DNA of 64,000 nucleotides. Origin: Maricaulis maris. Lineage in GTDB: Bacteria > Pseudomonadota > Alphaproteobacteria > Caulobacterales > Maricaulaceae. Of the stretch, positions 1 to 8,448 are shown in pieces. The translations under genes were made by a program, and so were the position numbers. The notes beneath the pieces are model-generated. The model saw only the letters and a program-made list of their open reading frames with translations. It did not search any database and was not told where the DNA came from. The stretch is taken from contig NZ_RBIM01000001.1 in NCBI RefSeq assembly GCF_003634045.1, positions 248,001 through 312,000 of the forward strand, read 5' to 3'. Position 1 is the first letter of the stretch; every line of letters starts with the position of its first letter.

Positions 1-1
1 C

Positions 2-523
2 GAGAAGGACTATGCCAAGCTCTATGAAGGCGTGAATTTCACACTGATGTTCATTCCGCTCGAAGGCGCGGCCTCGCTGGCGCTGCAGAATGACCCCGAA
101 TTGTCGAGCTTTGCCTGGGAGCGCAATGTCATGATCGCGACGCCGACGACGCTGATGATGGCCATGCGCACGGTCGGCAATCTGTGGACGATTGACCGCC
201 AGAACCGCCACGCCATCGATATCGCCGATCGCGCCGGCGCGCTTTACGACAAGTTCGAGGGTTTCGTCGGAGACCTGGAAACCGTCGGCAAGCGCATCGA
301 CGGCGCCAAGGATGCCTGGGCGGCGGCCAAGGGCAAGCTGGTCGAGGGACGCGGCAATCTCGTGCGCCAAACCGAAATGCTCAAAACGCTCGGTGCCAAT
401 GCCCGCAAGTCCCTTCCGGCCGAGTATCTGGACGCGGCCGGCGCGTATGAGGGTGCCCCAAGCGCCGAGGCCGATCCAGCCTCCAAGCCTGCCCTGACAG
501 CTCCGGAAGCGGTCGATTCTTGA
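2..523 (+). CDS. rmuC: DNA recombination protein RmuC, C-terminal part (gene runs off the left edge)
   Basis: The reading frame is open from the first bases of the window, so only the last 173 residues are present and the true start lies outside. The stretch with [15 protein letters not shown], followed by [22 protein letters not shown] and GRGNLVRQ, is the conserved end of the RmuC domain. RmuC is a predicted nuclease-fold protein that limits inversions at short inverted repeats. After the domain the tail is low in complexity and rich in Ala, Pro and Glu, as is common in this family. It lies about 30 bp upstream of def on the same strand, so the two may be cotranscribed. A GTG inside the frame near base 32 is not the start. 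Confidence 0.9.
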   Translation, partial: EKDYAKLYEGVNFTLMFIPLEGAASLALQNDPELSSFAWERNVMIATPTTLMMAMRTVGNLWTIDRQNRHAIDIADRAGALYDKFEGFVGDLETVGKRIDGAKDAWAAAKGKLVEGRGNLVRQTEMLKTLGANARKSLPAEYLDAAGAYEGAPSAEADPASKPALTAPEAVDS

Positions 524-554
524 TCCTTTAAGCCGGGGCGACTATCTAGGGGCC

Positions 555-1079
555 ATGGCTGTTCTTGAAATCCGCACCGTTCCCGATCCTGTCCTCAAAG
601 AGGTGTCGCAACCTGTTGATCAGGTTGATGATGACCTCCGCCAGCTGATGGATGACATGTTGCAGACCATGTATGCCGCTGATGGCATCGGTCTGGCGGC
701 GATCCAGGTTGGCGTTGCCAAGCGGGTCATCGTCATGGATCTGGCCGGTCCGGACGAGGAAGCGCAGCCGCGTTATTTCGTCAATCCGGTCTTGTCCGAC
801 CCGTCTGACACGCTGAAACCCTATGAAGAGGGCTGCCTGTCCGTGCCGACCGTCTATGACGAGGTCGAGCGCCCGGACCGGATCCGCATCCGCTATCTCG
901 ATTATGATGGTAATCCGCAGGACGAAATTGCCGAAGGCATGTTCGCCGTCTGTATCCAGCACGAGATGGACCATCTCGAAGGCGTGCTCTTCATCGACTA
1001 TTTGTCCCGACTGAAACGCCAGCGCGCGGTCCAGAAGGTGAAGAAGGTCGAGAAGTCGAAGGACCGCGACGCGGCTTAA
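555..1079 (+). CDS. def: Peptide deformylase
   Basis: This cytosolic metalloenzyme removes the formyl group from the N-terminal methionine of new proteins. All three family motifs are present: GIGLAAIQ (residues 44-51), EGCLS (92-96, metal ligand Cys94) and QHEMDH (135-140, ligands His136 and His140, catalytic Glu137). The length of 174 aa is normal, with a lysine/arginine-rich tail that is typical of alphaproteobacteria. In many relatives def sits directly before fmt and truA; here three unrelated genes separate it from fmt. A strong hairpin terminator follows at once. Confidence 0.97.
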   Translation: MAVLEIRTVPDPVLKEVSQPVDQVDDDLRQLMDDMLQTMYAADGIGLAAIQVGVAKRVIVMDLAGPDEEAQPRYFVNPVLSDPSDTLKPYEEGCLSVPTVYDEVERPDRIRIRYLDYDGNPQDEIAEGMFAVCIQHEMDHLEGVLFIDYLSRLKRQRAVQKVKKVEKSKDRDAA

Positions 1080-1100
1080 GCCGTCGGTATTGTGTAACAA

Positions 1101-1132
1101 AAAGGGCGCCTGGATCTCTCCGGGCGCCCTTT
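1101..1132. terminator. Bidirectional terminator between def and pirin gene
   Basis: A perfect 10-bp inverted repeat (AAAGGGCGCC / GGCGCCCTTT) with a 12-nt loop lies between the convergent ends of def and the pirin gene. A-tract on one side and T-tract on the other suit termination from both directions. Confidence 0.85.
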
Positions 1133-1153
1133 TCGTACCAGGTCTCGTCGTTG

Positions 1154-2005
1154 TCAGAACTTCCCGGCCTGGAAGTCACGCACGGCCTGGTGCAGTTCGG
1201 CTTCGGTATTCATCACGAAGGGGCCATAGCGGGCGACCGGCTCGTTGATCGGCTTGCCGGCGACCAGCAGCAGGCTGGCGCCTTCGGGTCCGGCCTTGAG
1301 TTCGATCCGGTCACCATCTTCCAGCACGCCGAGATCGGGATCATCGACACGGCCTTCGCCGGACGAGACCGAACCCTTGTAGACCGCGATGAAGGCGGTG
1401 TGGCCGGGATCGATCGACTCATCCAGCGTGGCGCCGGGTTCGAGCACGATGTCGAGCAGGGTCGGCTGGATGGCGACTGACCTGGCGGGGCCCGTGACGC
1501 CGGTCGAGCTGGTGCCGGCGAGGACACGCAGGCTCGCCCCGTCGCGGGTTTCGACCGGGATTTCCGACTTGTCGAACTCCTGATAGCCGGGATCGGTCAT
1601 CTTCAGCTTGCCGGGCAGGTTGACCCAGAGCTGGAAGCCCCACAGCCGGCCATCGTCCTGTATGGGTTGTTCCGAATGCACGATGCCGCGACCGGCCGTC
1701 ATCCATTGGACGCCGCCGCCCTCAATCACGCCGGCATGCCCCTTGTTGTCGCCATGGCGCATCTTGCCATCGAGCATGATGGTCACGGTTTCAAATCCGC
1801 GATGCGGGTGATTGGGAAAGCCGGCCATGTAGTCGGCGCTGTCGTCCGAGCGGATCTGGTCGAGCATGAGAAAGGGGTCGAGGTCCATCAGGCCGCGATG
1901 ACCGAGCATGCGGGTCAATTTGACGCCGGCGCCGTCGGATGTCGGCAGGCCGCGTGACACCTTGGTGATCCGGCGGGTCCGGGTGAGCGTAGCAGTGGCA
2001 GACAT
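1154..2005 (-). CDS. Pirin family protein (cupin-fold)
   Basis: 283 aa. The N-terminal cupin half carries the pirin metal-binding set: NHPHRGFETVT gives His66 and His68, and IVHSEQP gives His110 and Glu112. Bacterial pirins are mostly iron-binding cupins with quercetinase or regulatory roles; which applies here cannot be read from sequence. A longer frame reaches 2053, but the start at 2005 (MSATATLTRT) is preferred because the extra 16 residues look non-coding. It is transcribed toward def and ends at the shared terminator. Confidence 0.9.
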   Translation of the reverse strand: MSATATLTRTRRITKVSRGLPTSDGAGVKLTRMLGHRGLMDLDPFLMLDQIRSDDSADYMAGFPNHPHRGFETVTIMLDGKMRHGDNKGHAGVIEGGGVQWMTAGRGIVHSEQPIQDDGRLWGFQLWVNLPGKLKMTDPGYQEFDKSEIPVETRDGASLRVLAGTSSTGVTGPARSVAIQPTLLDIVLEPGATLDESIDPGHTAFIAVYKGSVSSGEGRVDDPDLGVLEDGDRIELKAGPEGASLLLVAGKPINEPVARYGPFVMNTEAELHQAVRDFQAGKF

Positions 2006-2153
2006 GGCGTGTTCCTGTCCGATAAGCCCGAGTGGGCGCGAGGCAGACCACAAGATAGGGATTTTCGTCAGGCTTGCTATGCAGGCCGGTGAAACTCATC
2101 GTTTCCATATCGGAAGTGATCGGGCAAGCTATTGCCGAATAGAGGGGGAATTC

Positions 2154-2726
2154 ATGCGAGTAATCAGTTTTTTGACGCTTCCGCTGGTCTTGGCGGCTTG
2201 CTCGCCATCGTCCCCGCCTGCGGGTGACGCACTCTTCTCGACCCTGTCTGATCTGTGCGGGCAGGCTTTCGAGGGGCGCGTGGTGAGTGACGATCCGCGG
2301 GATGCAGATTGGGCCTCCGAGATCCTGACCCTGCACGTTCGTGAGTGTACGCCCGGACAGTTGCGCATGCCGATGCATGTTGGCGACAATCGATCCCGCA
2401 CATTCGTTTTGAGCCGGGTCGCCGGGGGGCTTGAATTCAAGCATGAGCACCGGCACGAGGACGGCATCGAGGATGTCCTCTCGCAATATGGTGGCACGAC
2501 CGTCGCCACGCCGACCGAAAGCCATGCCGAGTTCCCGGCGGATCAATTTACCCGGGTCCTGTTTGATCGCGAGGGCATTGCTGTGTCGATGCAGAATGTC
2601 TGGTCGATCACAGTGACCGACACGACCTTCACCTATGCACTCGACCGACCGGGTCGGCATTTCGAGGCCGAGTTTGATCTCACCGAACCCGTCGACGCAC
2701 CGCCGCCGCCCTGGGGCGCCGGGTAG
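2154..2726 (+). CDS. Small lipoprotein of unknown function
   Basis: 190 aa. The start at 2154 has an AGAGGGGG ribosome-binding site 5-6 nt upstream and gives a clean lipoprotein signal: MRVISF, a hydrophobic stretch, then lipobox LAAC with the acylated Cys at residue 16. The mature part has no recognisable domain; it is mostly predicted extended structure, with an HEHRHEDG segment and a proline-rich end. The frame extends further upstream but without plausible coding character. Inferred location is the inner or outer membrane, facing the periplasm. It is convergent with the Kazal-domain lipoprotein gene. Confidence 0.7.
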   Translation: MRVISFLTLPLVLAACSPSSPPAGDALFSTLSDLCGQAFEGRVVSDDPRDADWASEILTLHVRECTPGQLRMPMHVGDNRSRTFVLSRVAGGLEFKHEHRHEDGIEDVLSQYGGTTVATPTESHAEFPADQFTRVLFDREGIAVSMQNVWSITVTDTTFTYALDRPGRHFEAEFDLTEPVDAPPPPWGAG

Positions 2727-2737
2727 CAGAACGGGAA

Positions 2738-2766
2738 ACGGGCTGGTCGTTTCCGAACCAGCCCGT
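2738..2766. terminator. Inverted repeat between convergent lipoprotein genes
   Basis: A perfect 10-bp inverted repeat (ACGGGCTGGT / ACCAGCCCGT) lies between the two gene ends. There is no clear T-tract, so it may be a weak terminator. An alternative pairing GGAAACG / CGTTTCC overlaps it. Confidence 0.5.
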
Positions 2767-2799
2767 CCCTGTCGGCAGTCCTGTCAGTGACGGCGACGC

Positions 2800-3147
2800 T
2801 TAGTCTTGCGTCTCTTCGTCAGCATGGCATTCGCCGGTCGCTGCGACTTCGACGCCGTCAGCGGCTGCTTCGCAAGCATTGCCGTAGGTTTCGCCATTGG
2901 CGCCGCAGACCGGAGCATAGTCCTGCGTGCACATCGCTTGCGCGTCGGCAGACAGGTCGGCTTCGGTGGTGATGTCCGCAGGCATCGCGGTCTCAACCGG
3001 TGTCTCGACGGTGGTTTCTGCAGCGGTGGTATCTTCGGCCGGGGTTTCGAGTGCGGCCAGATCCTGGTCAGCCGACACGGAGTCCGGCGCCGAGCAGGCC
3101 ATCAGAAGCACGCCGCCGAAACAGGCAGCGGCAAATTGCATACGCAT
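2800..3147 (-). CDS. Kazal-type inhibitor domain lipoprotein
   Basis: 115 aa from the ATG at 3147, which has AAGGA upstream; the frame continues to 3246 but without a signal-like start. The N-terminus is a lipoprotein signal ending in LLMAC. A Thr/Glu-rich linker of about 50 residues follows, then one Kazal-like domain with the expected spacing: C-x5-6-PVCG-x4-TY-x2-C and a distal C. Kazal domains inhibit serine proteases. A role in protecting the cell surface from proteases is an inference; bacterial Kazal lipoproteins are poorly characterised. The 250 bp between this gene and fmt hold both divergent promoters and no other gene was seen. Confidence 0.8.
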   Translation of the reverse strand: MRMQFAAACFGGVLLMACSAPDSVSADQDLAALETPAEDTTAAETTVETPVETAMPADITTEADLSADAQAMCTQDYAPVCGANGETYGNACEAAADGVEVAATGECHADEETQD

Positions 3148-3397
3148 GTGAGGTGTCCTTGACCCGCGTGCCGTGATCGGCACGTGCGTGCGATCTACCA
3201 CTTTGCCCGGTTCGCGCGTAGTGGATATTCGAGCGTCTGCCATCACGATTTGTTGCGATCACACACCGTCGTGATCGCCTTTGTCACAACGACATCCCGG
3301 ATGCGACGACGCGGGGCGGGTGAGGCGCGGGCTTGGTGTTTCAGCGCCAGGGGCGATATCAAATGCCAATCAGAAGCTTTGACGAACCGGCACGAAT

Positions 3398-4330
3398 ATG
3401 ACCTTGCGCCTCGCCTTCATGGGAACACCCGATTTTGCTGCCCGCTCGCTGGCGGAGATCGCGGCTGCCGGCCATGAGGTCGCCCGCGTCTACACCCAGC
3501 CCCCGCGCCGACGCGGTCGCGGCCAGGCGGAACAGAAGACGCCGGTCCACCAGCTCGCGGAAGTCCTCGGCATACCGGTCTCGACGCCGGCGAGTTTTCG
3601 TGATCCGGCAGTGATCGAGGACTTCGCCAGCCTTGATCTCGATCTCGCGGCCGTGGTCGCCTATGGCCAGATCCTGCCACAGGCAGCGCTTGATGCGCCG
3701 CGACTGGGCTGCCTCAACCTGCACGCCTCTCTTTTGCCGCGCTGGCGGGGTGCGGCGCCGATCCAGCGTGCCATCATGGCCGGGGACGACCTCACCGGCG
3801 TGCAGCTGCAGCAAATGGAAGCGGGTCTCGATACCGGTCCCATCCTGTTGTCCGAAACCGTCCGGATCAGCCCGACCGATACCGCCGCCAGCCTGCACGA
3901 CAAGCTGATGGATGCCGGCGCCCTGATGTGGCCGCGGGCCCTGGCGGCGTTGGAGCGCGGCTCCCTCGAAGCCGTGCCGCAGTCCGATGACGGCGTCACC
4001 TATGCCAGCAAGATCTCCTCGGCCGAGGCGCGGATTGACTGGACGCGGCCGGCCAGCGAGCTGGTCAGTCATGTTCGCGGTCTCTCGCCCTTTCCGGGCG
4101 CCTGGTTTGAGCTGCCGACCGAGAAGGGACCGGTCCGGGTCAAGGTCTTGATGGCAGGGCTTGCCGAGGCCGGGAATACAAGCCCGGGAACGGTGCTGGA
4201 TGGACTCACCATTGCCTGTGGCGACGGCGCGCTGACGCTCACCCGCCTGCAACGCGAAGGCAAGGGCGCCATGGACGCGGCCACCTTCCTGAATGGCAAT
4301 AATGTGCCGCCGGGCACGGTGCTGGGCTGA
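3398..4330 (+). CDS. fmt: Methionyl-tRNA formyltransferase
   Basis: 310 aa. It formylates the methionine on initiator tRNA using 10-formyl-tetrahydrofolate, the counterpart of peptide deformylase. The catalytic triad is visible: Asn107 and His109 in [16 protein letters not shown], and Asp145 in LDTGPI. The N-terminal Rossmann part begins [14 protein letters not shown], and the C-terminal OB-fold region runs from about residue 210. The stop overlaps the truA start (TGATG), showing translational coupling. Confidence 0.97.
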   Translation: MTLRLAFMGTPDFAARSLAEIAAAGHEVARVYTQPPRRRGRGQAEQKTPVHQLAEVLGIPVSTPASFRDPAVIEDFASLDLDLAAVVAYGQILPQAALDAPRLGCLNLHASLLPRWRGAAPIQRAIMAGDDLTGVQLQQMEAGLDTGPILLSETVRISPTDTAASLHDKLMDAGALMWPRALAALERGSLEAVPQSDDGVTYASKISSAEARIDWTRPASELVSHVRGLSPFPGAWFELPTEKGPVRVKVLMAGLAEAGNTSPGTVLDGLTIACGDGALTLTRLQREGKGAMDAATFLNGNNVPPGTVLG

Positions 4331-5079
4331 TGCCGCGCTACAAGATCACGATCGAGTATGATGGCCGTCCCTTCGCCGGCTGGCAGCGCCAGGACAATGC
4401 GCCATCGGTGCAGGAAAGCCTGGAACGCGCCGCCGAAAAGCTCGATGGCGCGCCGGTGCTGGTTTACGGCGCTGGCCGCACTGACAGCGGCGTGCATGCG
4501 CTGGCCCAGGTCGCCCATCTCGACCTGACCAAGGATCTCTCCACCGACAAGGTCCGCGATGCCATCAATTACCATCTCAAACCGGACCCGGTGGCGGTGA
4601 TCGAGGCGGTGCGCGTCGCCGACGACTTCCATGCCCGTTTTTCGGCGACACAGCGTCACTATCTCTACCGCATGATCGACCGCCGGGCGCCGCTCACCCT
4701 CGACAAGGGACAGGTCTGGCGGGTGACCCGAAAGCTCGACGCTGACGCCATGCATCATGCCGCCCAGGCACTGATCGGTCAGCATGATTTCACCACGTTC
4801 CGCGATGCCCAATGCCAAGCCGAGAGCCCGGTCAAGACGCTCGATGCGATCGCGGTGTCACGCTATGGCGAAGAAGTGCAGCTGACCTGTTCGGCCCGTT
4901 CCTTCCTGCACCGGCAGGTGCGATCAATGGTGGGTTCACTGGTCGAAGTCGGCGTTGGCAAATGGTCGGCGCGGGACTTCAAGCGTGCCCTCGACGCTGC
5001 CGATCGCAGCCGGTGCGGCCCTGTCGCGCCCGCCGACGGCCTTTATCTGACGGCGGTGGACTACCCGGCCGGTGCCTGA
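4330..5079 (+). CDS. truA: tRNA pseudouridine(38-40) synthase TruA
   Basis: 249 aa. It converts uridines 38-40 of the anticodon arm to pseudouridine. Catalytic Asp52 sits in the motif GRTDSGVHA, and the second conserved block [11 protein letters not shown] is present near residue 157. It is translationally coupled to fmt (one-base overlap of stop and start). Its last 19 bases overlap the end of the convergent membrane-protein gene. Confidence 0.97.
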   Translation: MPRYKITIEYDGRPFAGWQRQDNAPSVQESLERAAEKLDGAPVLVYGAGRTDSGVHALAQVAHLDLTKDLSTDKVRDAINYHLKPDPVAVIEAVRVADDFHARFSATQRHYLYRMIDRRAPLTLDKGQVWRVTRKLDADAMHHAAQALIGQHDFTTFRDAQCQAESPVKTLDAIAVSRYGEEVQLTCSARSFLHRQVRSMVGSLVEVGVGKWSARDFKRALDAADRSRCGPVAPADGLYLTAVDYPAGA

Positions 5080-5639
5080 CCGGTCGCCAGTGCCTGGCTG
5101 ATTGCGACCAGCACCAGGAATGAGGTCATTGCCGGGATGGTTGCCGTCAGCGCCGCCGTGATCGTCGGCAGGCCCAACGTCACATAGGCGATGCGCCAGT
5201 GCACGAGAATGCGCAGATAGCCGTACAGGAAGAACAGGAAGTCGCGGAACTGGGCGTTGATCAGGCCGATCACTTCCAGCGACAGGATGGCGGCGATCAC
5301 GCCATAAAGCCAGACCACGCCCCAATTGTGGACGACGACCCAGTGCAGATAGCGTTTTCGGGCACCGGCAATCGCCACTGCGAGCGCGGCGGTCAGCGGA
5401 AAGCTCAACCAGGTCCCGAAGAAAATCAGGAAATAGGTCTGTGCGCTGACTGTCGTGCCCAGATGCTGTCGCTCGATATGGGCCAGTGCCGCAAGCGGCA
5501 ACGCAAACAGGATGGCGCCAAAGGAGCGCCAGAAGCCGCGCAGCGAGACGTCGAACATTGCTTCGCCGCCCGGCCGGAAGGTCAGCAGACGCAAGGCGCC
5601 GACCATGCCGCGCCAGCCTTCCATCACGAGGCCGATCAT
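5061..5639 (-). CDS. Small multi-pass membrane protein, function unknown
   Basis: 192 aa from the ATG at 5639, which overlaps the dapE stop as ATGA; the frame reaches 5855 but the extra part is inside dapE and not protein-like. About five hydrophobic segments can be seen, including ones around residues 35-50, 60-90, 105-130, 140-155 and 165-185. No catalytic or transport motif was recognised. Coupling to dapE suggests joint expression but says nothing certain about function. The 3' end overlaps the convergent truA. Confidence 0.75.
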   Translation of the reverse strand: MIGLVMEGWRGMVGALRLLTFRPGGEAMFDVSLRGFWRSFGAILFALPLAALAHIERQHLGTTVSAQTYFLIFFGTWLSFPLTAALAVAIAGARKRYLHWVVVHNWGVVWLYGVIAAILSLEVIGLINAQFRDFLFFLYGYLRILVHWRIAYVTLGLPTITAALTATIPAMTSFLVLVAISQALATGQAPAG

Positions 5640-6811
5640 GCGGGACGGTCCTGGAAATAGCGGGTCAGGATGCGGGTGTAGATCGCGGTCAGGCTCTCGA
5701 TATCGCTGATCGCCACATGTTCGTCGACCTGATGCATGGTGGCGCCGACCAGGCCGAACTCGGCCACCGGGGCATAGAGCTGGATGAAGCGGGCATCGCT
5801 GGTCCCGCCGCCCGTGGTGAGGGCCGGGCGGCGACCGGTTTCTGCCTCGACACAATCCTGCAACAAGGTTGTGAAGGCACCGGCCGGGGTCAGGAAAGCC
5901 TCGCCGGTGACGTGGATGTCGGCTTCGACCCGCCCGTCGAACTCAAGGTCGCTCTTGGCGACCTCGTCGCGGATCCACTGGCTCAAAGCATCACCGGTAT
6001 GGGCGATGTTGAAGCGGATATTGAGCCGCGCCGTGGCGGTTGCCGGAATGACATTGGTGGTTGGATTGTCGACATCGACGGATGTGACTTCGAGATTGGA
6101 TGGCTGGAAGGGCGAAACCCCGTCATCCAGCTTGCGCGCCAGCAGGCGGCCAAGCAGCGTGAGCAGCGGCGGGATCGGGTTTTCGGCCCGTTCGGGATAG
6201 GCGACATGGCCCTGCCGACCGGTCACGGTCAGCGTGCAGTTCAGCGAGCCGCGCCGACCCGACTTGATGGTGTCGCCAAGCTGGTTGGGATTGGTCGGCT
6301 CACCGACCAGGCAATGATCGAATTGCTCGCCCTCATCGGCCAGCGCCTTGAGGACAGCCTTGGTGCCGTCGATGGCCGGACCTTCCTCATCGCCGGTGAT
6401 CAGGAAGGCGATCGATCCGTCCGGCTCGCCGGCGGCGTCCAGGAAGCGCTGAACCGAGGCGACCATGGCCGCAATGGCGCCCTTCATGTCGGCCGCGCCA
6501 CGCCCCCACAGCAAGCCGTCATCGGCTTCGCCTCCGAAGGGCGGTCGCTGCCAGTCCGCGTCGGCGCCGGGCGGGACGACATCGGTATGGCCGGCAAACA
6601 GGAAGCAGGGCGACGCCGTGCCGCGCCGGGCATAAAGATTATCGACCTCGCCGAACGGGTAGCGGCGGCACGCAAAGCCTAGCTGCTCAAGTGCCGCTTC
6701 CAGCACGCCCAGCGCCCCGGCATCGGCCGGCGTCACCGACGGGCGCCGGATCAGGGCTTGGGCGAGCGGCAGGGGGTTGGCGAGATCATTTGCAGTATCA
6801 AAGGTCAACAA
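5636..6811 (-). CDS. dapE: Succinyl-diaminopimelate desuccinylase
   Basis: About 391 aa, a zinc M20-family enzyme that removes succinate from N-succinyl-LL-diaminopimelate in lysine and peptidoglycan synthesis. Metal-site motifs [18 protein letters not shown] and [11 protein letters not shown] are present in order. No ATG is available near the N-terminus. The best start is one of two adjacent TTG codons at 6811 or 6808, with AAGGA 5-8 nt upstream; the frame also opens with a TTG at 6841. Either choice overlaps the end of the upstream gene, so translation is probably coupled. The partner dapD lies 9 kb away at 15816. Confidence 0.92.
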   Translation of the reverse strand: MLTFDTANDLANPLPLAQALIRRPSVTPADAGALGVLEAALEQLGFACRRYPFGEVDNLYARRGTASPCFLFAGHTDVVPPGADADWQRPPFGGEADDGLLWGRGAADMKGAIAAMVASVQRFLDAAGEPDGSIAFLITGDEEGPAIDGTKAVLKALADEGEQFDHCLVGEPTNPNQLGDTIKSGRRGSLNCTLTVTGRQGHVAYPERAENPIPPLLTLLGRLLARKLDDGVSPFQPSNLEVTSVDVDNPTTNVIPATATARLNIRFNIAHTGDALSQWIRDEVAKSDLEFDGRVEADIHVTGEAFLTPAGAFTTLLQDCVEAETGRRPALTTGGGTSDARFIQLYAPVAEFGLVGATMHQVDEHVAISDIESLTAIYTRILTRYFQDRPA

Positions 6812-7391
6812 CCAGATCCTTGCCGAATTCGAGGCCGACAACGCGGCAGGCGATCTTGAGCCTCGACAGTTTTTGCTGTTTCGAGAGGTTCACATCGACA
6901 TACCAGTCGTCGATCAGCTTTTCAGCCATATTCACCAGCGATGGGGACTTGGGATAAAGGGCCTGCGGCGACCGTGCGACAATTCGGCGGCGTCTCGAGG
7001 CTGTGTCAGCGAGCCGGTGAAGTGTACCAGGATATTGTTTTTCCAGCCAGATCAAAGCCAATCGGTAGGCGGCCTTTTGGCTTTCCGCGAACTGGGCATA
7101 GATGTTCAATCGAACCAGATAATCACCGGTCTTCCGGTCGCTGACGCCCGCCATGTCCTGCCAGCCCCCTGGTGGCGGGCGCGACTCTTCCTGGCGATGC
7201 GGGTGCGGTGTGGTCGGACGGGCTGAGGGCTTTATGTCCCCGCCGACGGCGCGCCTGTCGCTTGCGGCTGCCAGGACACGTTTGAGAATGTCCAGTTGCG
7301 TCTCGTCCAACGAAGCCCGTTGCGATTCCAGCGCCTGATGCGCGTCCAGATCGAGCTGCAGCAAGCCTGCTTGCGTCAAATTCGTAGTCAT
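6798..7391 (-). CDS. Putative DNA-binding protein with SeqA-like ribbon-helix-helix N-terminus
   Basis: 197 aa; the ATG at 7391 has GGAGG 7 nt upstream. Residues 12-42 ([13 protein letters not shown]...[11 protein letters not shown]) match the pattern of the SeqA N-terminal ribbon-helix-helix segment, with a beta strand then a D-I-L-[KR]-R-x-L helix. Residues 45-80 are a Pro/Arg-rich linker. The C-terminal domain (about 90-197) ends in a conserved-looking block with [20 protein letters not shown] and GLEFGKDL. I do not recognise a named family. Two near-identical 10-bp palindromes lie just upstream, which suits autoregulation by a ribbon-helix-helix dimer. It overlaps dapE. Confidence 0.6.
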   Translation of the reverse strand: MTTNLTQAGLLQLDLDAHQALESQRASLDETQLDILKRVLAAASDRRAVGGDIKPSARPTTPHPHRQEESRPPPGGWQDMAGVSDRKTGDYLVRLNIYAQFAESQKAAYRLALIWLEKQYPGTLHRLADTASRRRRIVARSPQALYPKSPSLVNMAEKLIDDWYVDVNLSKQQKLSRLKIACRVVGLEFGKDLVVDL

Positions 7392-7410
7392 AACGCTGCC
7401 TCCATATTGT

Positions 7411-7458
7411 CCTTATAAGGCATGTTGAGACAAAGGCGCGTTATATTTCCTTACAAGG
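7411..7458 (-). promoter_or_regulatory. Twin palindromes upstream of the SeqA-like gene
   Basis: CCTTATAAGG (7411-7420) is a perfect palindrome and CCTTACAAGG (7449-7458) differs by one base. Their centres are 38 bp apart. On the minus strand a possible TTGTCT / 17 nt / ACAATA promoter spans the nearer palindrome, so a bound repressor would block it. The assignment is inferred from position and symmetry. Confidence 0.45.
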
Positions 7459-7512
7459 GAGCGTAGGCATTGACCTGGCATCCGCTGGGCCGATGGCAGC
7501 CGGTGGCCGGGC

Positions 7513-7616
7513 GGCAAGGAGGCAAGGAGGCAAGGAGGCGAGGAGGCGAGGAGGCGAGGAGGCGAGGAGGCGAGGAGGCGAGGCGGCGAGGCGGCGAGGC
7601 GGCGAGGAGGCGAGGA
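7513..7616. repeat. 8-bp tandem repeat, 13 units
   Basis: Thirteen contiguous 8-bp units occur in blocks: GGCAAGGA x3, GGCGAGGA x5, GGCGAGGC x3, GGCGAGGA x2. The blocked order of variants is what slipped-strand expansion produces. The period is not a multiple of three, so each strand reads as the same 8-residue peptide repeat in every frame. Confidence 0.95.
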
Positions 7617-7778
7617 GGTCGCGTTCAAGGTGCAGAGGCCGAGGCCGTGGGGCGGGGGCAGGGTAGGGCCGCCGGTGCCACTGCGAAAGTTTGCCGTAGC
7701 GATCAGCGGTCGTATTGGTCGTAACGGGTTATACAGGGCGGCGGGTTTGCGTTGTCCGCGAGATCATGTGGTCGCCAT

Positions 7779-7826
7779 GGTGCTGGTGCTGGTGCTGGTG
7801 CTGGTGCTGGTGCTGGTGCTGGTGCC
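7779..7826. repeat. 6-bp tandem repeat, 7 perfect units plus one variant
   Basis: GGTGCT is repeated seven times without change (7779-7820) and ends in GGTGCC. It lies about 90 bp upstream of the cupin start, outside any supported gene. Confidence 0.95.
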
Positions 7827-7913
7827 GGCGTGGGGCGTCACCGATATTCGGTGCCGGACAGGCGCGCAGGCGGCGCCAAACTGCGGCTGCCAGGCAAGAC
7901 CAAGGAGGCAACC

Positions 7914-8381
7914 ATGCCCAAATTTGCCGTGAGTGACATTCAGGAAAGCTCGGGTACCGGATATCCGCCGGAATTCGCTGGCGTGGTCGACGGGCGCCTG
8001 GTGCGCCGATTGACCGGGCCGGCAGGGCTCAGCCAATTCGGGGTCAATCTCGTTCGGCTCAAACCGGGTGCTTGGTCGGCGCAGCGCCATTGGCATACGC
8101 ATGAAGATGAATTCGTCTGGCTTGTGGAGGGCGAGGCCGTGCTGGTTACTGGTGTCGGCGAAACCCCGATACGGGCGGGCGAATGCGCTGGCTTTCCTGG
8201 CGGCGTGGCGGACGGGCATTGTCTCATCAACAAGTCGGAGGCCGATTGTGTCTTCCTGGTCGTCGGTTCCCGCTTGGATGAAGACGGGGCGCACTATCCC
8301 GACATTGACCTGGAAGCGAAGCCTGGTCGCTATTCCGGGCCGGGTCTGTTCACACGCAAGGATGGCTCGCCGGTTGGCTAG
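7914..8381 (+). CDS. Cupin domain protein
   Basis: 155 aa. The start at 7914 has AAGGAGG 7 nt upstream; the longer frame upstream runs through the hexamer repeat and is rejected. Cupin motif 1 is seen as G52...HWHTHEDEF with His61, His63 and Glu66, followed by VEGEAVLV; motif 2 is GECAGFPGGVADGHCLIN with His102. The fold is a small single-domain metal-binding cupin. Many relatives are annotated only as cupin proteins, so no substrate is proposed. The gene stands between the repeat region and the MarR-like gene. Confidence 0.88.
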   Translation: MPKFAVSDIQESSGTGYPPEFAGVVDGRLVRRLTGPAGLSQFGVNLVRLKPGAWSAQRHWHTHEDEFVWLVEGEAVLVTGVGETPIRAGECAGFPGGVADGHCLINKSEADCVFLVVGSRLDEDGAHYPDIDLEAKPGRYSGPGLFTRKDGSPVG

Positions 8382-8448
8382 GGCGTGTGGCCCGGGCGCC
8401 GATCGCTTGCCCCGAGCGCCACAAGCGCGGTAATGCAGGGGTTTGGGA

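Larger units (their letters stand above)
7392..7913. other. 522-bp gene-free gap with two tandem repeats and paired palindromes
   Basis: No convincing gene is seen. From left to right it holds two 10-bp palindromes (7411-7420 and 7449-7458), an 8-bp tandem repeat (7513-7616), a mixed GC-rich stretch, a 6-bp tandem repeat (7779-7826), and the ribosome-binding site of the cupin gene. Short open frames across the repeats translate to periodic low-complexity peptides and are treated as artefacts. Confidence 0.7.

Noticed and set aside
5486-6682. 398-codon plus-strand frame opposite dapE
   Set aside because: dapE on the other strand is well supported and the translation shows no domain.
7513-7616. 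Could the tandem array be a CRISPR
   Set aside because: Units are 8 bp and contiguous, with no spacers and no cas genes.
7470-7724. Open frames that cross the 8-bp repeat, giving EEARRRGG-type peptides
   Set aside because: Any frame across an 8-bp GC-rich repeat is open; there is no coding signal apart from the repeat.
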